Shown piece after piece: positions 24,805-33,263 of a DNA stretch of 64,000 nucleotides. Under the pieces are notes generated by a model. That model ran no database searches. It saw only the letters and a program-made list of their open reading frames with translations, and had not been told where the DNA came from. Both the position numbers and the translations under genes were made by a program. Numbering within the stretch: position 1 is the first letter of the stretch; the number at the start of each line of letters is the position of its first letter. The stretch is from Actinomycetota bacterium (GTDB lineage Bacteria; Actinomycetota; Actinomycetes; Actinomycetales; Microbacteriaceae): NCBI GenBank assembly GCA_947449765.1, contig CANFSP010000005.1, positions 1-64,000 on the forward strand, given 5' to 3'.

Positions 24805-26163
24805 TTATAGTGTCACTTGGCTCGCCGGATGGGTCGGCGCAATGCGCGCGTCACCACCCAGTTTTTCGCGCAGTGTGCCTGTTGCGTAGTTCGTTTTGTA
24901 TCGCCCGCGTTTTTGCATCTCGGGAACGAGGAGGTCGACGATCTGAGTCCACGCTTCGGGCACAACGGCTGCCGCCAGATTGAATCCGTCGACACCGGTC
25001 TCGTCAACCCAGGTCTCCAACTGATCCGCGACCGTTTGAGGAGAGCCGACAAAAACGGGTCCATCTCCGCCGATACGAACGTGCTCGGCAATTTCCCGAA
25101 TAGTCCATTCGCGTGTGGGGTCAGCAGAGCTGAACGCTTTGATAACCGACTGAATCGCGTTTCCCTCTTGGTCGCGAAATGTTGTGTCCAGTCCCAGGCG
25201 AGAAAAATCAATGCCCGTCCACCCCGACATGAGGGTGAGGGCACCTTCGGATGAGGCGTTTTCCAGATACTCTTCGAAAAGCTTGTGCGCTTCGGCGTCA
25301 GTTTCAGCAACAATCACCGTTTGCTGGTTGACAATTTTTATCTCGTTCGCGGGCCGCCCCGCGGCCTCAATCGCACTCCGCAACGCAGAAATTTGTGTGG
25401 CAAGCGCGACCTTGCTCTGGGCCGCCACGAATATTCCCTCGGCGTGACGTGCAGCAAACTCCACTCCACGCGAACTCGCACCGGCTTGGTAAATCACCGG
25501 GGTTCGCTGCGGCGACGGTTCAGCGAGATGGATGCCCGGAACCCGAAAGAACTCGCCGTGATGATCAATGGGATGAATTTTGGTCGGGTCAGCAAAGACG
25601 CCCGAGCTGACGTCCGCGCTACGCGCATCCTCATCCCAGGATTTTTCCCACAGTTTGTAGCACACCTCTAGGTATTCCTCGGCGATGTCGTAGCGACGGT
25701 CATGTGCCTCCTGGTCACTCACCCCGAAGTTCACCGCGCCAGACTTGAGGTAACCGGTGACCACGTTCCACCCAAGGCGGCCCTTGGTGACATGGTCCAG
25801 GCTCGACATGCGTCGCGCGAATGGGTAGGGATGCTCGTAACTGACCGCCGCGGTCATGGCAAACCCAAGATTCTCGGTTACTGCCGCCATGGCCGGGATC
25901 ACACTGTACGGATCATTGAGGGGGAATTGCACCCCGTTGCGGATTGCGGCATCGGGAGAATCCCCAAAGACGTCATAGACGCCGAGAACGTCGGCAAAAA
26001 AGACGACATCGATGAGACCGCGCTCGAGGGTAACGGCAACATCCATCCAGTAATCGATGTCGACATAGCGCTTGCCCTCATCCCTCGGGTGACGCCACGT
26101 GCCAGGAGACAGGTGGCTGAGAGCGTTCATGGTGAATGCATTCAGTGCAATTTCTTGTGACAT
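24805..26163 (-). CDS. NtaA/DmoA-family FMNH2-dependent monooxygenase
   Basis: A 452-residue luciferase-like (LLM) flavin monooxygenase of the nitrilotriacetate/dimethylsulfide/DszA group. Diagnostic blocks are LSPGTWRHPRDEGKRYVDIDYW at the N-terminus, SYEHPYPFARRMSSLDHVTKGRLGWN, and TPVIYQAGASSRG. It needs reduced flavin from a partner reductase, probably the product at 30180-30731. It is the last gene of a three-gene run with two DszC-like enzymes (gaps 6 and 12 bp). The substrate is likely an organosulfur compound. Confidence 0.9.
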   Translation of the reverse strand: MSQEIALNAFTMNALSHLSPGTWRHPRDEGKRYVDIDYWMDVAVTLERGLIDVVFFADVLGVYDVFGDSPDAAIRNGVQFPLNDPYSVIPAMAAVTENLGFAMTAAVSYEHPYPFARRMSSLDHVTKGRLGWNVVTGYLKSGAVNFGVSDQEAHDRRYDIAEEYLEVCYKLWEKSWDEDARSADVSSGVFADPTKIHPIDHHGEFFRVPGIHLAEPSPQRTPVIYQAGASSRGVEFAARHAEGIFVAAQSKVALATQISALRSAIEAAGRPANEIKIVNQQTVIVAETDAEAHKLFEEYLENASSEGALTLMSGWTGIDFSRLGLDTTFRDQEGNAIQSVIKAFSSADPTREWTIREIAEHVRIGGDGPVFVGSPQTVADQLETWVDETGVDGFNLAAAVVPEAWTQIVDLLVPEMQKRGRYKTNYATGTLREKLGGDARIAPTHPASQVTL

Positions 26164-26169
26164 GTCGGC

Positions 26170-27384
26170 TTAGCCCTTCTCTGGGGATGAACTCACACCA
26201 ACACCGATTGCCCACTCATAGGGAGGTTCGACATCGTTGACCAGCCAATCCCCCACGATTCTCGCTTTGAAGGGAACCGGATTATGCGTAGCCACGGTGC
26301 GTGCATTACGCCAGTGACGATCGAGGAGGTGTTTACTGTCGGTAGCCGACGCGCCGAGTCCTTCAAAGAGGTACGTGCTTGCCTCGAGCGATGCACGCGT
26401 TCCGATGATTTGAGCTTCAGCGGAGAGGATTTCACCGCGCTGCTTGAGATCGTTCACCGTTGCGAGATCGGCGCCGCGCGCATCCGCTGAGTGCTGCAGA
26501 GCATGGGCTGCGTAGACGACGAGCGACTCTGCCGACGTTGCTGTTGCCGCCAGCCGACCGATTGACTCAAGAATTTGCGGATCATTGCGCACCTGAGCGG
26601 TGTTCCCGTGTGAAAAGGTGCGAGCCCGAGTTTGAACCTGAAGAATGGCGTCGTTGACCGAGGCCCTGGCGATACCAGCTGAAACAGCGACGAGTACGAG
26701 CTGGTACAGGGCAGTTTGGAACGGAAACCTCTCCGACCAGGGGAAGACGTGAGCGACGTCAACCGGAGCTTGCGCAAAGACGACCGTGCCGCTTCCAGTG
26801 AGGCGCTGACCAAAGCCCGTCCAGTCGTCAGAAATTGTCACGGTCGGCGAGTGGGTGCTCACCAGTGCGGCGACCTCGACACCGTCAACATTGGCGCACC
26901 ACGTGTCAATCCACTCGGCAAAAATACTTCCGGTCGTGTAGTACTTGCTGCCCGTAATCGTCAAGCCACTCTCAGACTGCGTGAGTTTTGTGCGAACATC
27001 GCCCAGAGCTACGGCGCCAATCTCCGTTACGGCATTACCGACCATCTCGCCGCGCGCGAAGCGGGAAAGCCACGCGGTACGCTCAGCTGAGTCGGGGGCA
27101 TACAGCCGGTCTTCCACGAAAGCGATGTGACCCCGGAAAGCCTGCGGAATATGCGGGTCGACCGAACTCAGTTCGACGAGCAAGCGAAAAAGCTGTGGCA
27201 GGCTTGCCCCGTCGCCGCCGAGCTCCCGCGGCACACGAAGACCCGGAAACCCGGCTTCCTTGAGCCACATTATTTGCTGAGTAGGGAGAACTCGATCACG
27301 CTCACGCTCGCGCACTCCCTCTGCGATACGCGCGAAAACCGGCCGGTATTTTGACGCAAGTTGCTCATATGACGGGTGAGACAT
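26170..27384 (-). CDS. Acyl-CoA-dehydrogenase-fold monooxygenase, SfnB/DszC-like
   Basis: A 404-residue protein with acyl-CoA dehydrogenase fold. It keeps the flavin-binding KYYTTGS region about residue 140 and ends in a DRHWRNARTVATHNP motif followed by YK-less FKARIVGDW, as in SfnB/DszC-type flavin monooxygenases that desulfurise organosulfur compounds rather than true dehydrogenases. It lacks the catalytic-base context of dehydrogenases. It is the middle gene of the operon. Confidence 0.85.
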   Translation of the reverse strand: MSHPSYEQLASKYRPVFARIAEGVRERERDRVLPTQQIMWLKEAGFPGLRVPRELGGDGASLPQLFRLLVELSSVDPHIPQAFRGHIAFVEDRLYAPDSAERTAWLSRFARGEMVGNAVTEIGAVALGDVRTKLTQSESGLTITGSKYYTTGSIFAEWIDTWCANVDGVEVAALVSTHSPTVTISDDWTGFGQRLTGSGTVVFAQAPVDVAHVFPWSERFPFQTALYQLVLVAVSAGIARASVNDAILQVQTRARTFSHGNTAQVRNDPQILESIGRLAATATSAESLVVYAAHALQHSADARGADLATVNDLKQRGEILSAEAQIIGTRASLEASTYLFEGLGASATDSKHLLDRHWRNARTVATHNPVPFKARIVGDWLVNDVEPPYEWAIGVGVSSSPEKG

Positions 27385-27396
27385 GACTGCGCATCC

Positions 27397-28623
27397 TTAG
27401 GTGTAAAGAGAAATTGGGGCGTACTCACCATTGAGGAAATAATTGCCTACCTCAATGCGCTTGTATTCGACTGGGTCATGCAATGAGTGAGTGCGAATGT
27501 TGCGCCAATGCAGATCGAGACCAATGGATGAGCGGGTCGAACTCGCTCCGGTAACCTCGTAGACCTTGCTTGCCACCTCGAGTGCGACATCGGTCGAGAT
27601 CACTTTGAGCGCGGCAACTTTGATTTCAAGCTGCGAACGATCTTCGAGCGTGATGTGCCCGCCGAGGGACACCACCTCATCGAAGTATCGGTTGAGCTTT
27701 TCGGCTAGAGCCTCGACGGCAGAAGTTTTAGCCACGAGATCACCGAAAACCCGATGCGTGATGGGGTCCTGCGCGTAGGTTTGGGCGGAGGACAGGAACC
27801 ACGCATTCGGTCTGGCGAGCGTGAGCTCTTTGGCCTGAGCAAGGGCGCCCTCGGCGATTCCGAGGTAAACATTGCCGAAAAGTAGCTGAACCCCGGGAGT
27901 GACCACCGCCGAAAATGGCTCCTCCTGGTCGGCACCAATGATGTCCTCTGGCGACACGATGACGTTCGTGTACTTGACCGAGCCACTCGCGGACGACCGA
28001 TACCCGAGGTGATCCCAATCATCGATGTGCTCGATGCCCTCTCGATCGCCGTCAAGCGTGAAGACAATCAACTGACCATCGTACGCCCCGCCCTCGGCTA
28101 CGCCGCCAGCGATGATGATGTCCGCAATCGCGGCGCCGGTTGCAAATCGCTTGAACCCGTTGAGCAGGTAGTTGTCTCCATGAGCAACGAGCGACAGATC
28201 GGGACTTACCGGATTAAACGAGTCAGACCACATCCAGTTGTTCTCAGCACTGCGTCGGTACCACTGAGCTTGACGTGCCTCATCCGGACCGTAGAACGTG
28301 ACGCAGGCCTGATTAAGCCAGTGATATCCGAGGATTTGTGCGACCGAGGCATCTACTCGGGCGAGGATTCGGGTTACGGTGAACGCTGTTTCCCAGTGGC
28401 CACCAGACCCGCCGAACTCGGCGGGCACCATGAGGTTGGTTAACCCACTCTCCCGCAGAAGATCTAATATCGCGGTGGGATGCGCGCTGGCGTGATCTCT
28501 GGCTAGCGCATCACGCGCGACCACACGGGCAACCTCGTCTGCGATCCCACTCCAGTGCGCGAGTTCATCGGCTGACGCATAACCACTCCATGGGGAACGG
28601 ATAAACGTTGATTCACGAGACAT
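27397..28623 (-). CDS. DszC-like flavin-dependent monooxygenase
   Basis: A 408-residue acyl-CoA-dehydrogenase-fold enzyme. The C-terminal block LHWRNIRTHSLHDPVEYKR closely follows DszC, the dibenzothiophene S-monooxygenase group, including the His of THSLHDP. N-terminal MVPAEFGGSGGHWETAF and NGFKRFATGAAIAD form the flavin/substrate cleft. It is the first gene of the leftward operon and divergent from a second LLM monooxygenase. The substrate is unknown; aromatic desulfurisation is not implied. Confidence 0.88.
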   Translation of the reverse strand: MSRESTFIRSPWSGYASADELAHWSGIADEVARVVARDALARDHASAHPTAILDLLRESGLTNLMVPAEFGGSGGHWETAFTVTRILARVDASVAQILGYHWLNQACVTFYGPDEARQAQWYRRSAENNWMWSDSFNPVSPDLSLVAHGDNYLLNGFKRFATGAAIADIIIAGGVAEGGAYDGQLIVFTLDGDREGIEHIDDWDHLGYRSSASGSVKYTNVIVSPEDIIGADQEEPFSAVVTPGVQLLFGNVYLGIAEGALAQAKELTLARPNAWFLSSAQTYAQDPITHRVFGDLVAKTSAVEALAEKLNRYFDEVVSLGGHITLEDRSQLEIKVAALKVISTDVALEVASKVYEVTGASSTRSSIGLDLHWRNIRTHSLHDPVEYKRIEVGNYFLNGEYAPISLYT

Positions 28624-28759
28624 GGCTGCTCCAGTTTGGCGTCAAGACTTTCCCTCATCTTGCCTTTCTGGTCACGGGCGCACCAAAACTGCCTGAAACA
28701 GTGCGTAACTCTAAGACACGCAAGTTGAGGTCTCGCAGGCAAGTCCACAGCATTGAGGT

Positions 28760-30133
28760 ATGCGTTCGCAGATTCGATTCAATGCATTCGACATGAGCTG
28801 CGTCGGGCACATCTCGGCAGGAACATGGCGCCATCCTGCCGACCAGTCTCATCGTTACACCGATATCGAGTACTGGACTGAGCTCGCAAAAACTCTCGAG
28901 GCCGGATTCTTCGACGGCATTTTCATCGCTGACGTGCTCGGGACCTATGACGTATACGGGGACTCGCATGACGCTGCTCTCACTCACGCCACCCAAACTC
29001 CCGTAACTGATCCGCTACTTGTGGTTGCGGCCATGGCAGCAGTGACGACGAACCTCGGTTTCGGTGTCACCGCCGGAACCACCTATGAGCACCCGTACCC
29101 TTTTGCCCGGCGGATGTCGACACTCGATCACCTCACCAAGGGGCGCGTCGGATGGAACGTCGTCACGGGTTACCTACCCTCGGCTGCGCGCAACATGGGA
29201 CACCAGGACCAACTCGAGCACGATGCCCGATACGACCACGCCGACGAATACCTCGAGGTCTTGTACAAGCTGTGGGAGGGTTCCTGGGAAGACGATGCGG
29301 TCCAACGAAACAAGTCGACCGGCGTGTACACCGATGCCACAAAAGTGCACAACATCAACCACGCTGGCAAGCATTTCACCGTTCCGGGAATTCACCTCGT
29401 CGAACCTTCTCCCCAACGAACCCCGGTCATCTTTCAGGCTGGCACATTGCCACGAGGCATACGTTTCGCCGGTGCGAATGCTGAGGCTGTGTTCGTTGGC
29501 GCACCGTCAAAGCAGACTCTTTCGTCTCAAGTGTCCCGGCTGCGCGATGGCTTCGAAGCTGCCGGTCGACCTCGCGATGCCGCAAAAATCTACGCGATGG
29601 CGACCATCATCGTAGACGAGACCAGTGAAAAGGCCCACGCAAAGCACCGTGAAATTCTCGATGTCGGTGATCCTGAAGCAGCCCTTGTGCTGATGAGTGG
29701 CTGGATGGGTGTTGACCTTTCCCAGTACGATCTCGACGAGCCTGTTGGAAACATCTCGAGCAACGCGATTGCCTCAACTGTTGCGTCCTTTAAACAGGAA
29801 GCTGATGAAGGCCGCGAATGGACAGTGCGTGACATCGCCGAATACGCGAAGGTTGGTGGCTACGGCATCAAGATCATTGGGTCGCCGAGCGAGGTTGCCG
29901 ATCAGCTTGAGCAGTGGGTTTCCGAAACAGGCATAGATGGATTCAACCTCTCTTACGCCGTCTCACCGGGAACCTTTGAGGACGTTGTTCACTGGGTGGT
30001 TCCGGAACTCCAACGTCGCGGCGTCTACCCCACCGAGTATGCTCCTGGCACACTGCGTCACAAATTGCACGGCCGCGGAGACTACCTCCCTGAAGAGCAT
30101 CACGGTCACCAGTACAAGATTTCACGAACCTGA
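28760..30133 (+). CDS. NtaA/DmoA-family FMNH2-dependent monooxygenase, second copy
   Basis: A 457-residue paralogue of the enzyme at 24805-26163. It shares GTWRHPADQSHRYTDIEYW, TYEHPYPFARRMSTLDHLTKGR and TPVIFQAGTLPRG. It is transcribed divergently from the DszC-like operon across a 136-bp region that probably holds both promoters; no operator was recognised there. It probably uses the same flavin reductase as its paralogue on a different substrate. Confidence 0.9.
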   Translation: MRSQIRFNAFDMSCVGHISAGTWRHPADQSHRYTDIEYWTELAKTLEAGFFDGIFIADVLGTYDVYGDSHDAALTHATQTPVTDPLLVVAAMAAVTTNLGFGVTAGTTYEHPYPFARRMSTLDHLTKGRVGWNVVTGYLPSAARNMGHQDQLEHDARYDHADEYLEVLYKLWEGSWEDDAVQRNKSTGVYTDATKVHNINHAGKHFTVPGIHLVEPSPQRTPVIFQAGTLPRGIRFAGANAEAVFVGAPSKQTLSSQVSRLRDGFEAAGRPRDAAKIYAMATIIVDETSEKAHAKHREILDVGDPEAALVLMSGWMGVDLSQYDLDEPVGNISSNAIASTVASFKQEADEGREWTVRDIAEYAKVGGYGIKIIGSPSEVADQLEQWVSETGIDGFNLSYAVSPGTFEDVVHWVVPELQRRGVYPTEYAPGTLRHKLHGRGDYLPEEHHGHQYKISRT

Positions 30134-30179
30134 CCCAGGCTCGCCCTGACGCCAATGCACCACTCGTGCTGGCCTCGTG

Positions 30180-30731
30180 TTAGCGGATTTTGCTCGACTC
30201 ACCCAGTTGGTGCCACGTGCGGTTGTGATAGACCAGCGGTTGCGCTGCAGCCGCATCATCAGGAACGCTTGACTCAAGTGCGTGCACGGCGACAACCGTC
30301 GAGTCACCAATTTTCATGTGATCGACCACACGACCCCGAATCCACGCGTGCGCGTGAATATAGTACGGCTCGCCTGACGGCAATCGCTCCCAAATGCTGG
30401 TGTCAGCAAAACGATCAACCCCACTTGTCGCCGCAAGCTGCGCCAAATCCAGGTTGTCCGCCGTCAACATGTGAACCACGATTGTCTCCGCCGCGAGAAT
30501 GGTCGGAGCAGCAGACGATTGGGCCGAGACCGAGAAGACAAGCACGGGCGGCTCTGCGCTGACCGAGAAAACACTACTGGCCGTCATGGCGACTGGCCCG
30601 TCACCACAGTCCGCCGTGATGACCGCGATTCCTGCGGGATGCTGACGAAACGCGGCCTTGAATTCTTCGGGGGTCAATCCGCCGACTACATCGTCAGTGA
30701 TCGAGTAGTCGGGAATGTTCGGAGTGTTCAT
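30180..30731 (-). CDS. Flavin reductase (NADH-FMN type)
   Basis: A 183-residue split-barrel flavoprotein of the flavin_Reduct family. FRQHPAGIAVITAD, VAMTASSVFSVSAEPPVLVFSV and the RGRVVDHM segment are typical. The ATG at 30731 was chosen because it matches the family length and avoids overlap with the msrB promoter. It converges on the second LLM gene and most likely supplies FMNH2 to the four monooxygenases. Confidence 0.92.
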   Translation of the reverse strand: MNTPNIPDYSITDDVVGGLTPEEFKAAFRQHPAGIAVITADCGDGPVAMTASSVFSVSAEPPVLVFSVSAQSSAAPTILAAETIVVHMLTADNLDLAQLAATSGVDRFADTSIWERLPSGEPYYIHAHAWIRGRVVDHMKIGDSTVVAVHALESSVPDDAAAAQPLVYHNRTWHQLGESSKIR

Positions 30732-30842
30732 ACCTCTATTGTCGTGGGCGCCGAGGGGAGCATCCGACAAATATTGCCTTTCGTGACGACTACTCAACAG
30801 CTCGAGTCGCCTATTTCATGGCTTGGGTGTCAGAATTGTGGT

Positions 30843-31247
30843 GTGGGTTACGACATCAATAAATCCGACGACGAGTGGAAGAGTCAGCTAACGAACGAAG
30901 AGTTCGCCGTTCTTCGTCAAGCCTCCACCGAACGGGCATGGACCGGCGAACTGTTGGACGAAAAGCGCGACGGTCTCTACCGGTGCAAGGCGTGCAAGAA
31001 CGAACTCTTCACCGCAGGAACCAAGTTCGATAGTGGATGCGGTTGGCCCAGCTTCTACGAGTCCGTCAAGCCCGAGGCTGTGGAACTTCGTGAAGACCTC
31101 TCACTGGGAATGGTGCGCACCGAAGTGCTCTGCGCAAAGTGTGGCTCCCACCTTGGCCACGTTTTTCCGGATGGCTTTGGCACACCCACCGGCGACCGCT
31201 ACTGCATGAACTCGATCGCTCTCGACTTCACCCCTGAGACCGAGTAG
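30843..31247 (+). CDS. msrB: Peptide-methionine (R)-S-oxide reductase
   Basis: A 134-residue MsrB. The GTG at 30843 gives the usual start GYDINKSDDEWKSQL; no ATG in frame fits and no strong Shine-Dalgarno is present, so it may be leaderless. Zinc cysteines are in YRCKACK and LCAKCGSH, the motif GCGWPSF is intact, and the catalytic cysteine is in RYCMNS. It repairs methionine-R-sulfoxide in the cytosol. Confidence 0.95.
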   Translation: MGYDINKSDDEWKSQLTNEEFAVLRQASTERAWTGELLDEKRDGLYRCKACKNELFTAGTKFDSGCGWPSFYESVKPEAVELREDLSLGMVRTEVLCAKCGSHLGHVFPDGFGTPTGDRYCMNSIALDFTPETE

Positions 31248-31251
31248 CGCG

Positions 31252-31785
31252 TCAGTCGGGTATTTTTCTCAGGATGCACTCCTGGTGAACTCGCGCATTC
31301 GGGTCAATGTGCAACTGCTGTGTTGCCGGAACGACGCCGTCGTTGACCACGGATGTACTTGCCGTGATGAGGTGCCCGATCGCACGTGACAGGCTTCGGT
31401 AACTTGCCTCCGCGACTGCAGCCTCAGGACTCGTTGCATCAAGCCCGAGCGTGCTGAGGCGTTCGATCACCGCGCCGGCCGCGAGCTGATCTTCGACGGC
31501 AAAACGCAACGAATCCTCGCGGGTTTTGCCGGCCGCGATAACCGCGGTGGCAAACCTGCGCCCGAGGCGCACTTGCTCGTCGACGACCCAGTTGGCGACG
31601 GCCTGTGCCGAGGCTAACCCGGTGACCACCACTCCCGGACTCTTCGGGAGCTCGTCGAGTAGTGAAGCGGGAGCACCGCCGAGGGTATCCACCCAGATGA
31701 TCACGTCGGCGTCGGAGCCCACCGCCTTGGCACCCGCAACGCCCCACTCGAAGCGCACCTGATAGCGTGCCTGTTCATCGCTCAC
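31252..31785 (-). CDS. 2-phosphosulfolactate phosphatase (ComB)-like protein
   Basis: A 177-residue protein starting at GTG 31785. It follows the ComB family pattern in actinobacteria: RYQVRFEWGVAGAKAV, then ADVIIWVDTLGG. It is shorter than archaeal ComB (about 220-240). Whether it dephosphorylates sulfolactate here or another phosphate ester is open, since no coenzyme M genes are nearby. It converges with msrB 4 bp apart. Confidence 0.7.
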   Translation of the reverse strand: MSDEQARYQVRFEWGVAGAKAVGSDADVIIWVDTLGGAPASLLDELPKSPGVVVTGLASAQAVANWVVDEQVRLGRRFATAVIAAGKTREDSLRFAVEDQLAAGAVIERLSTLGLDATSPEAAVAEASYRSLSRAIGHLITASTSVVNDGVVPATQQLHIDPNARVHQECILRKIPD

Positions 31786-31841
31786 GCGTTCAGTTTTTCA
31801 CGAGTGCGTGCGCAAAAACGACTTCGTGACGAATCGTTTCG

Positions 31842-32456
31842 TCAGGAGATTCGTCGTGCGAGCGTCACGACATCCACTGCTCGTTTTTCGCCTGAGTCTG
31901 TAACGACGAGACGGTCACGAAGTTCGAGCGCCGAAATCTCAAGACCTGCGTCGAGCGCAGCCGCTCGCAGCTCGTCGCGACTGGGAAGCACGGCCGGATT
32001 TTGCGGACCGCCCCAACCCTCGTTGAGGTTTTCGCGTGCATGCCACACGCCGAAAAAAGTGCCGTGGTCTGACAATGCATCGGCAGCACCCCGAAGAGCC
32101 GCGGCGAGGTCAGGGGCGGGAATTTGCAGGTAGGCGACGACCACGAGATCGAAGGGGGCGAACGCGTACGCGGTTGGACTCGTGGCGTCTACCCGCGTGG
32201 CCGCGCATCGGTCGGTCAGGTTCTCGCGTTCAGCAATCGCGCTAAAACGCTCGAGCGCGACGGAAGAGAAGTCCGCTACTTCGGCACGCCAACCTCGGTC
32301 GGCAAACCACAACGCGTTACGCCCTTCTCCCCCGGCCAGATCGAGCATGGTACCCACGGGAAGGTCGCTGAGGTACTCGACGACAAATTGGTTGGGGGTT
32401 GAGCTCCAGACCAGGTCAGAAGACGCGTAACGCTCGTCCCAATCGGCTGCATCCAT
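31842..32456 (-). CDS. SAM-dependent methyltransferase, class I
   Basis: A 204-residue methyltransferase of the tellurite-resistance/thiopurine-like class. Motif I is LDLAGGEGRNALWFA, the acidic residue after strand 2 is in VADFS, and FDLVVVAYLQ is motif IV. The start at 32456 gives the family-like DWDERYASSDLVWS N-terminus; the longer frame overlaps the rhodanese lipoprotein gene. The acceptor is unknown. Confidence 0.88.
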   Translation of the reverse strand: MDAADWDERYASSDLVWSSTPNQFVVEYLSDLPVGTMLDLAGGEGRNALWFADRGWRAEVADFSSVALERFSAIAERENLTDRCAATRVDATSPTAYAFAPFDLVVVAYLQIPAPDLAAALRGAADALSDHGTFFGVWHARENLNEGWGGPQNPAVLPSRDELRAAALDAGLEISALELRDRLVVTDSGEKRAVDVVTLARRIS

Positions 32457-32481
32457 TGTCGCTGTCCGTAGCTCTCGCGGG

Positions 32482-32853
32482 CTAGTTCGTGACGATCGGA
32501 AGGCCGGTGGCTGTGGATGCATCAGCATAGCCACCGGCGTTTATCAGGTCGTTGAATCCAGCGGCCTTCATCTGGTCCAGGGCGATTCCGGCACGATGCC
32601 CCGACCTGCAGTAGAGGACATAGTGACCGTTTGTGTCCAGCTTGCCAATTTCGCTCGCGAAGGATGAGGACTCAACATCAATGTTGACCGCACCCTCAAG
32701 GTGACCGGTCGCAAATTCCTGAGCTGAGCGAACGTCAATAACCGCAGTGACTTGGGACATGTCGATGTGCTGACTTGCGCAGGCGGAAAGCCCCACGGTT
32801 GCGCCGATCGCCAGGATGGTGGCAATGATTCCGTTGAGAAGTCGCTTCATCAT
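32482..32853 (-). CDS. Rhodanese-like lipoprotein
   Basis: A 123-residue exported single-domain rhodanese. Signal peptide with lipobox Cys25 (GLSAC), then VIDVRSAQEFATGHLEGAVNID and the active-site loop CRSGHRAG with Cys82. It is divergent from the CstR-type regulator across a shared operator, so it belongs to the persulfide response and probably handles sulfane sulfur outside the membrane. Confidence 0.9.
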   Translation of the reverse strand: MMKRLLNGIIATILAIGATVGLSACASQHIDMSQVTAVIDVRSAQEFATGHLEGAVNIDVESSSFASEIGKLDTNGHYVLYCRSGHRAGIALDQMKAAGFNDLINAGGYADASTATGLPIVTN

Positions 32854-32921
32854 GATGTCCTTTAATGTCTCGTTAGCCGACCGGGAGTCGGGGCACGCTG
32901 AGAAACTTGCCCATAAGTCTC

Positions 32922-32939
32922 TATACCCCCTAGGGTATA
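32922..32939. promoter_or_regulatory. CsoR/CstR-family operator
   Basis: Inverted repeat TATACCC-CCTA-GGGTATA (arms 32922-32928 and 32933-32939). A/T-flanked C-tract/G-tract palindromes are the standard target of CsoR/CstR repressors. It lies between the divergent rhodanese lipoprotein and the cstR-type gene, 67 bp upstream of the latter's start. Confidence 0.85.
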
Positions 32940-33005
32940 CTCATCACAGCGTCTCTCGCAACCGCTCGCTCAGGAATGATGCGCGCAGAGGAAAGGAATC
33001 ATCCC

Positions 33006-33263
33006 GTGATTATCGAACCCAGTGAACTCAAATCCGCGCGAGATCGGCTGATGCGCGCGCAAGGACAGATTGGGGGCATCGTCCGCATGATCGATGAGGG
33101 ACGTGACTGCACTGAACTCCTCGCACAATTATCGGCGGCGAGCACGGCCCTGTCACGTGCCGGGTTTTCCATTATTTCCACCGGGATGCAGCACTGCGGC
33201 ACCGGCGAAGAAGGGGAAGTGAACCGTGCCAAACTCGAGAAAGCTTTCCTCACTCTCGCATGA
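33006..33263 (+). CDS. cstR: CsoR-family regulator, CstR (persulfide-sensing) subtype
   Basis: An 85-residue all-helical repressor. Start GTG at 33006 follows an AAAGGA Shine-Dalgarno; upstream ATGs do not. Cys35 and Cys64 are 29 residues apart as in CsoR/CstR, but the position of the copper-ligand His of CsoR (+25) is Gly60. This loss of the His ligand is the signature of CstR, which senses per- and polysulfides by forming inter-subunit links. It overlaps the CoADR gene by ATGA and sits beside a matching operator. Confidence 0.87.
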   Translation: MIIEPSELKSARDRLMRAQGQIGGIVRMIDEGRDCTELLAQLSAASTALSRAGFSIISTGMQHCGTGEEGEVNRAKLEKAFLTLA

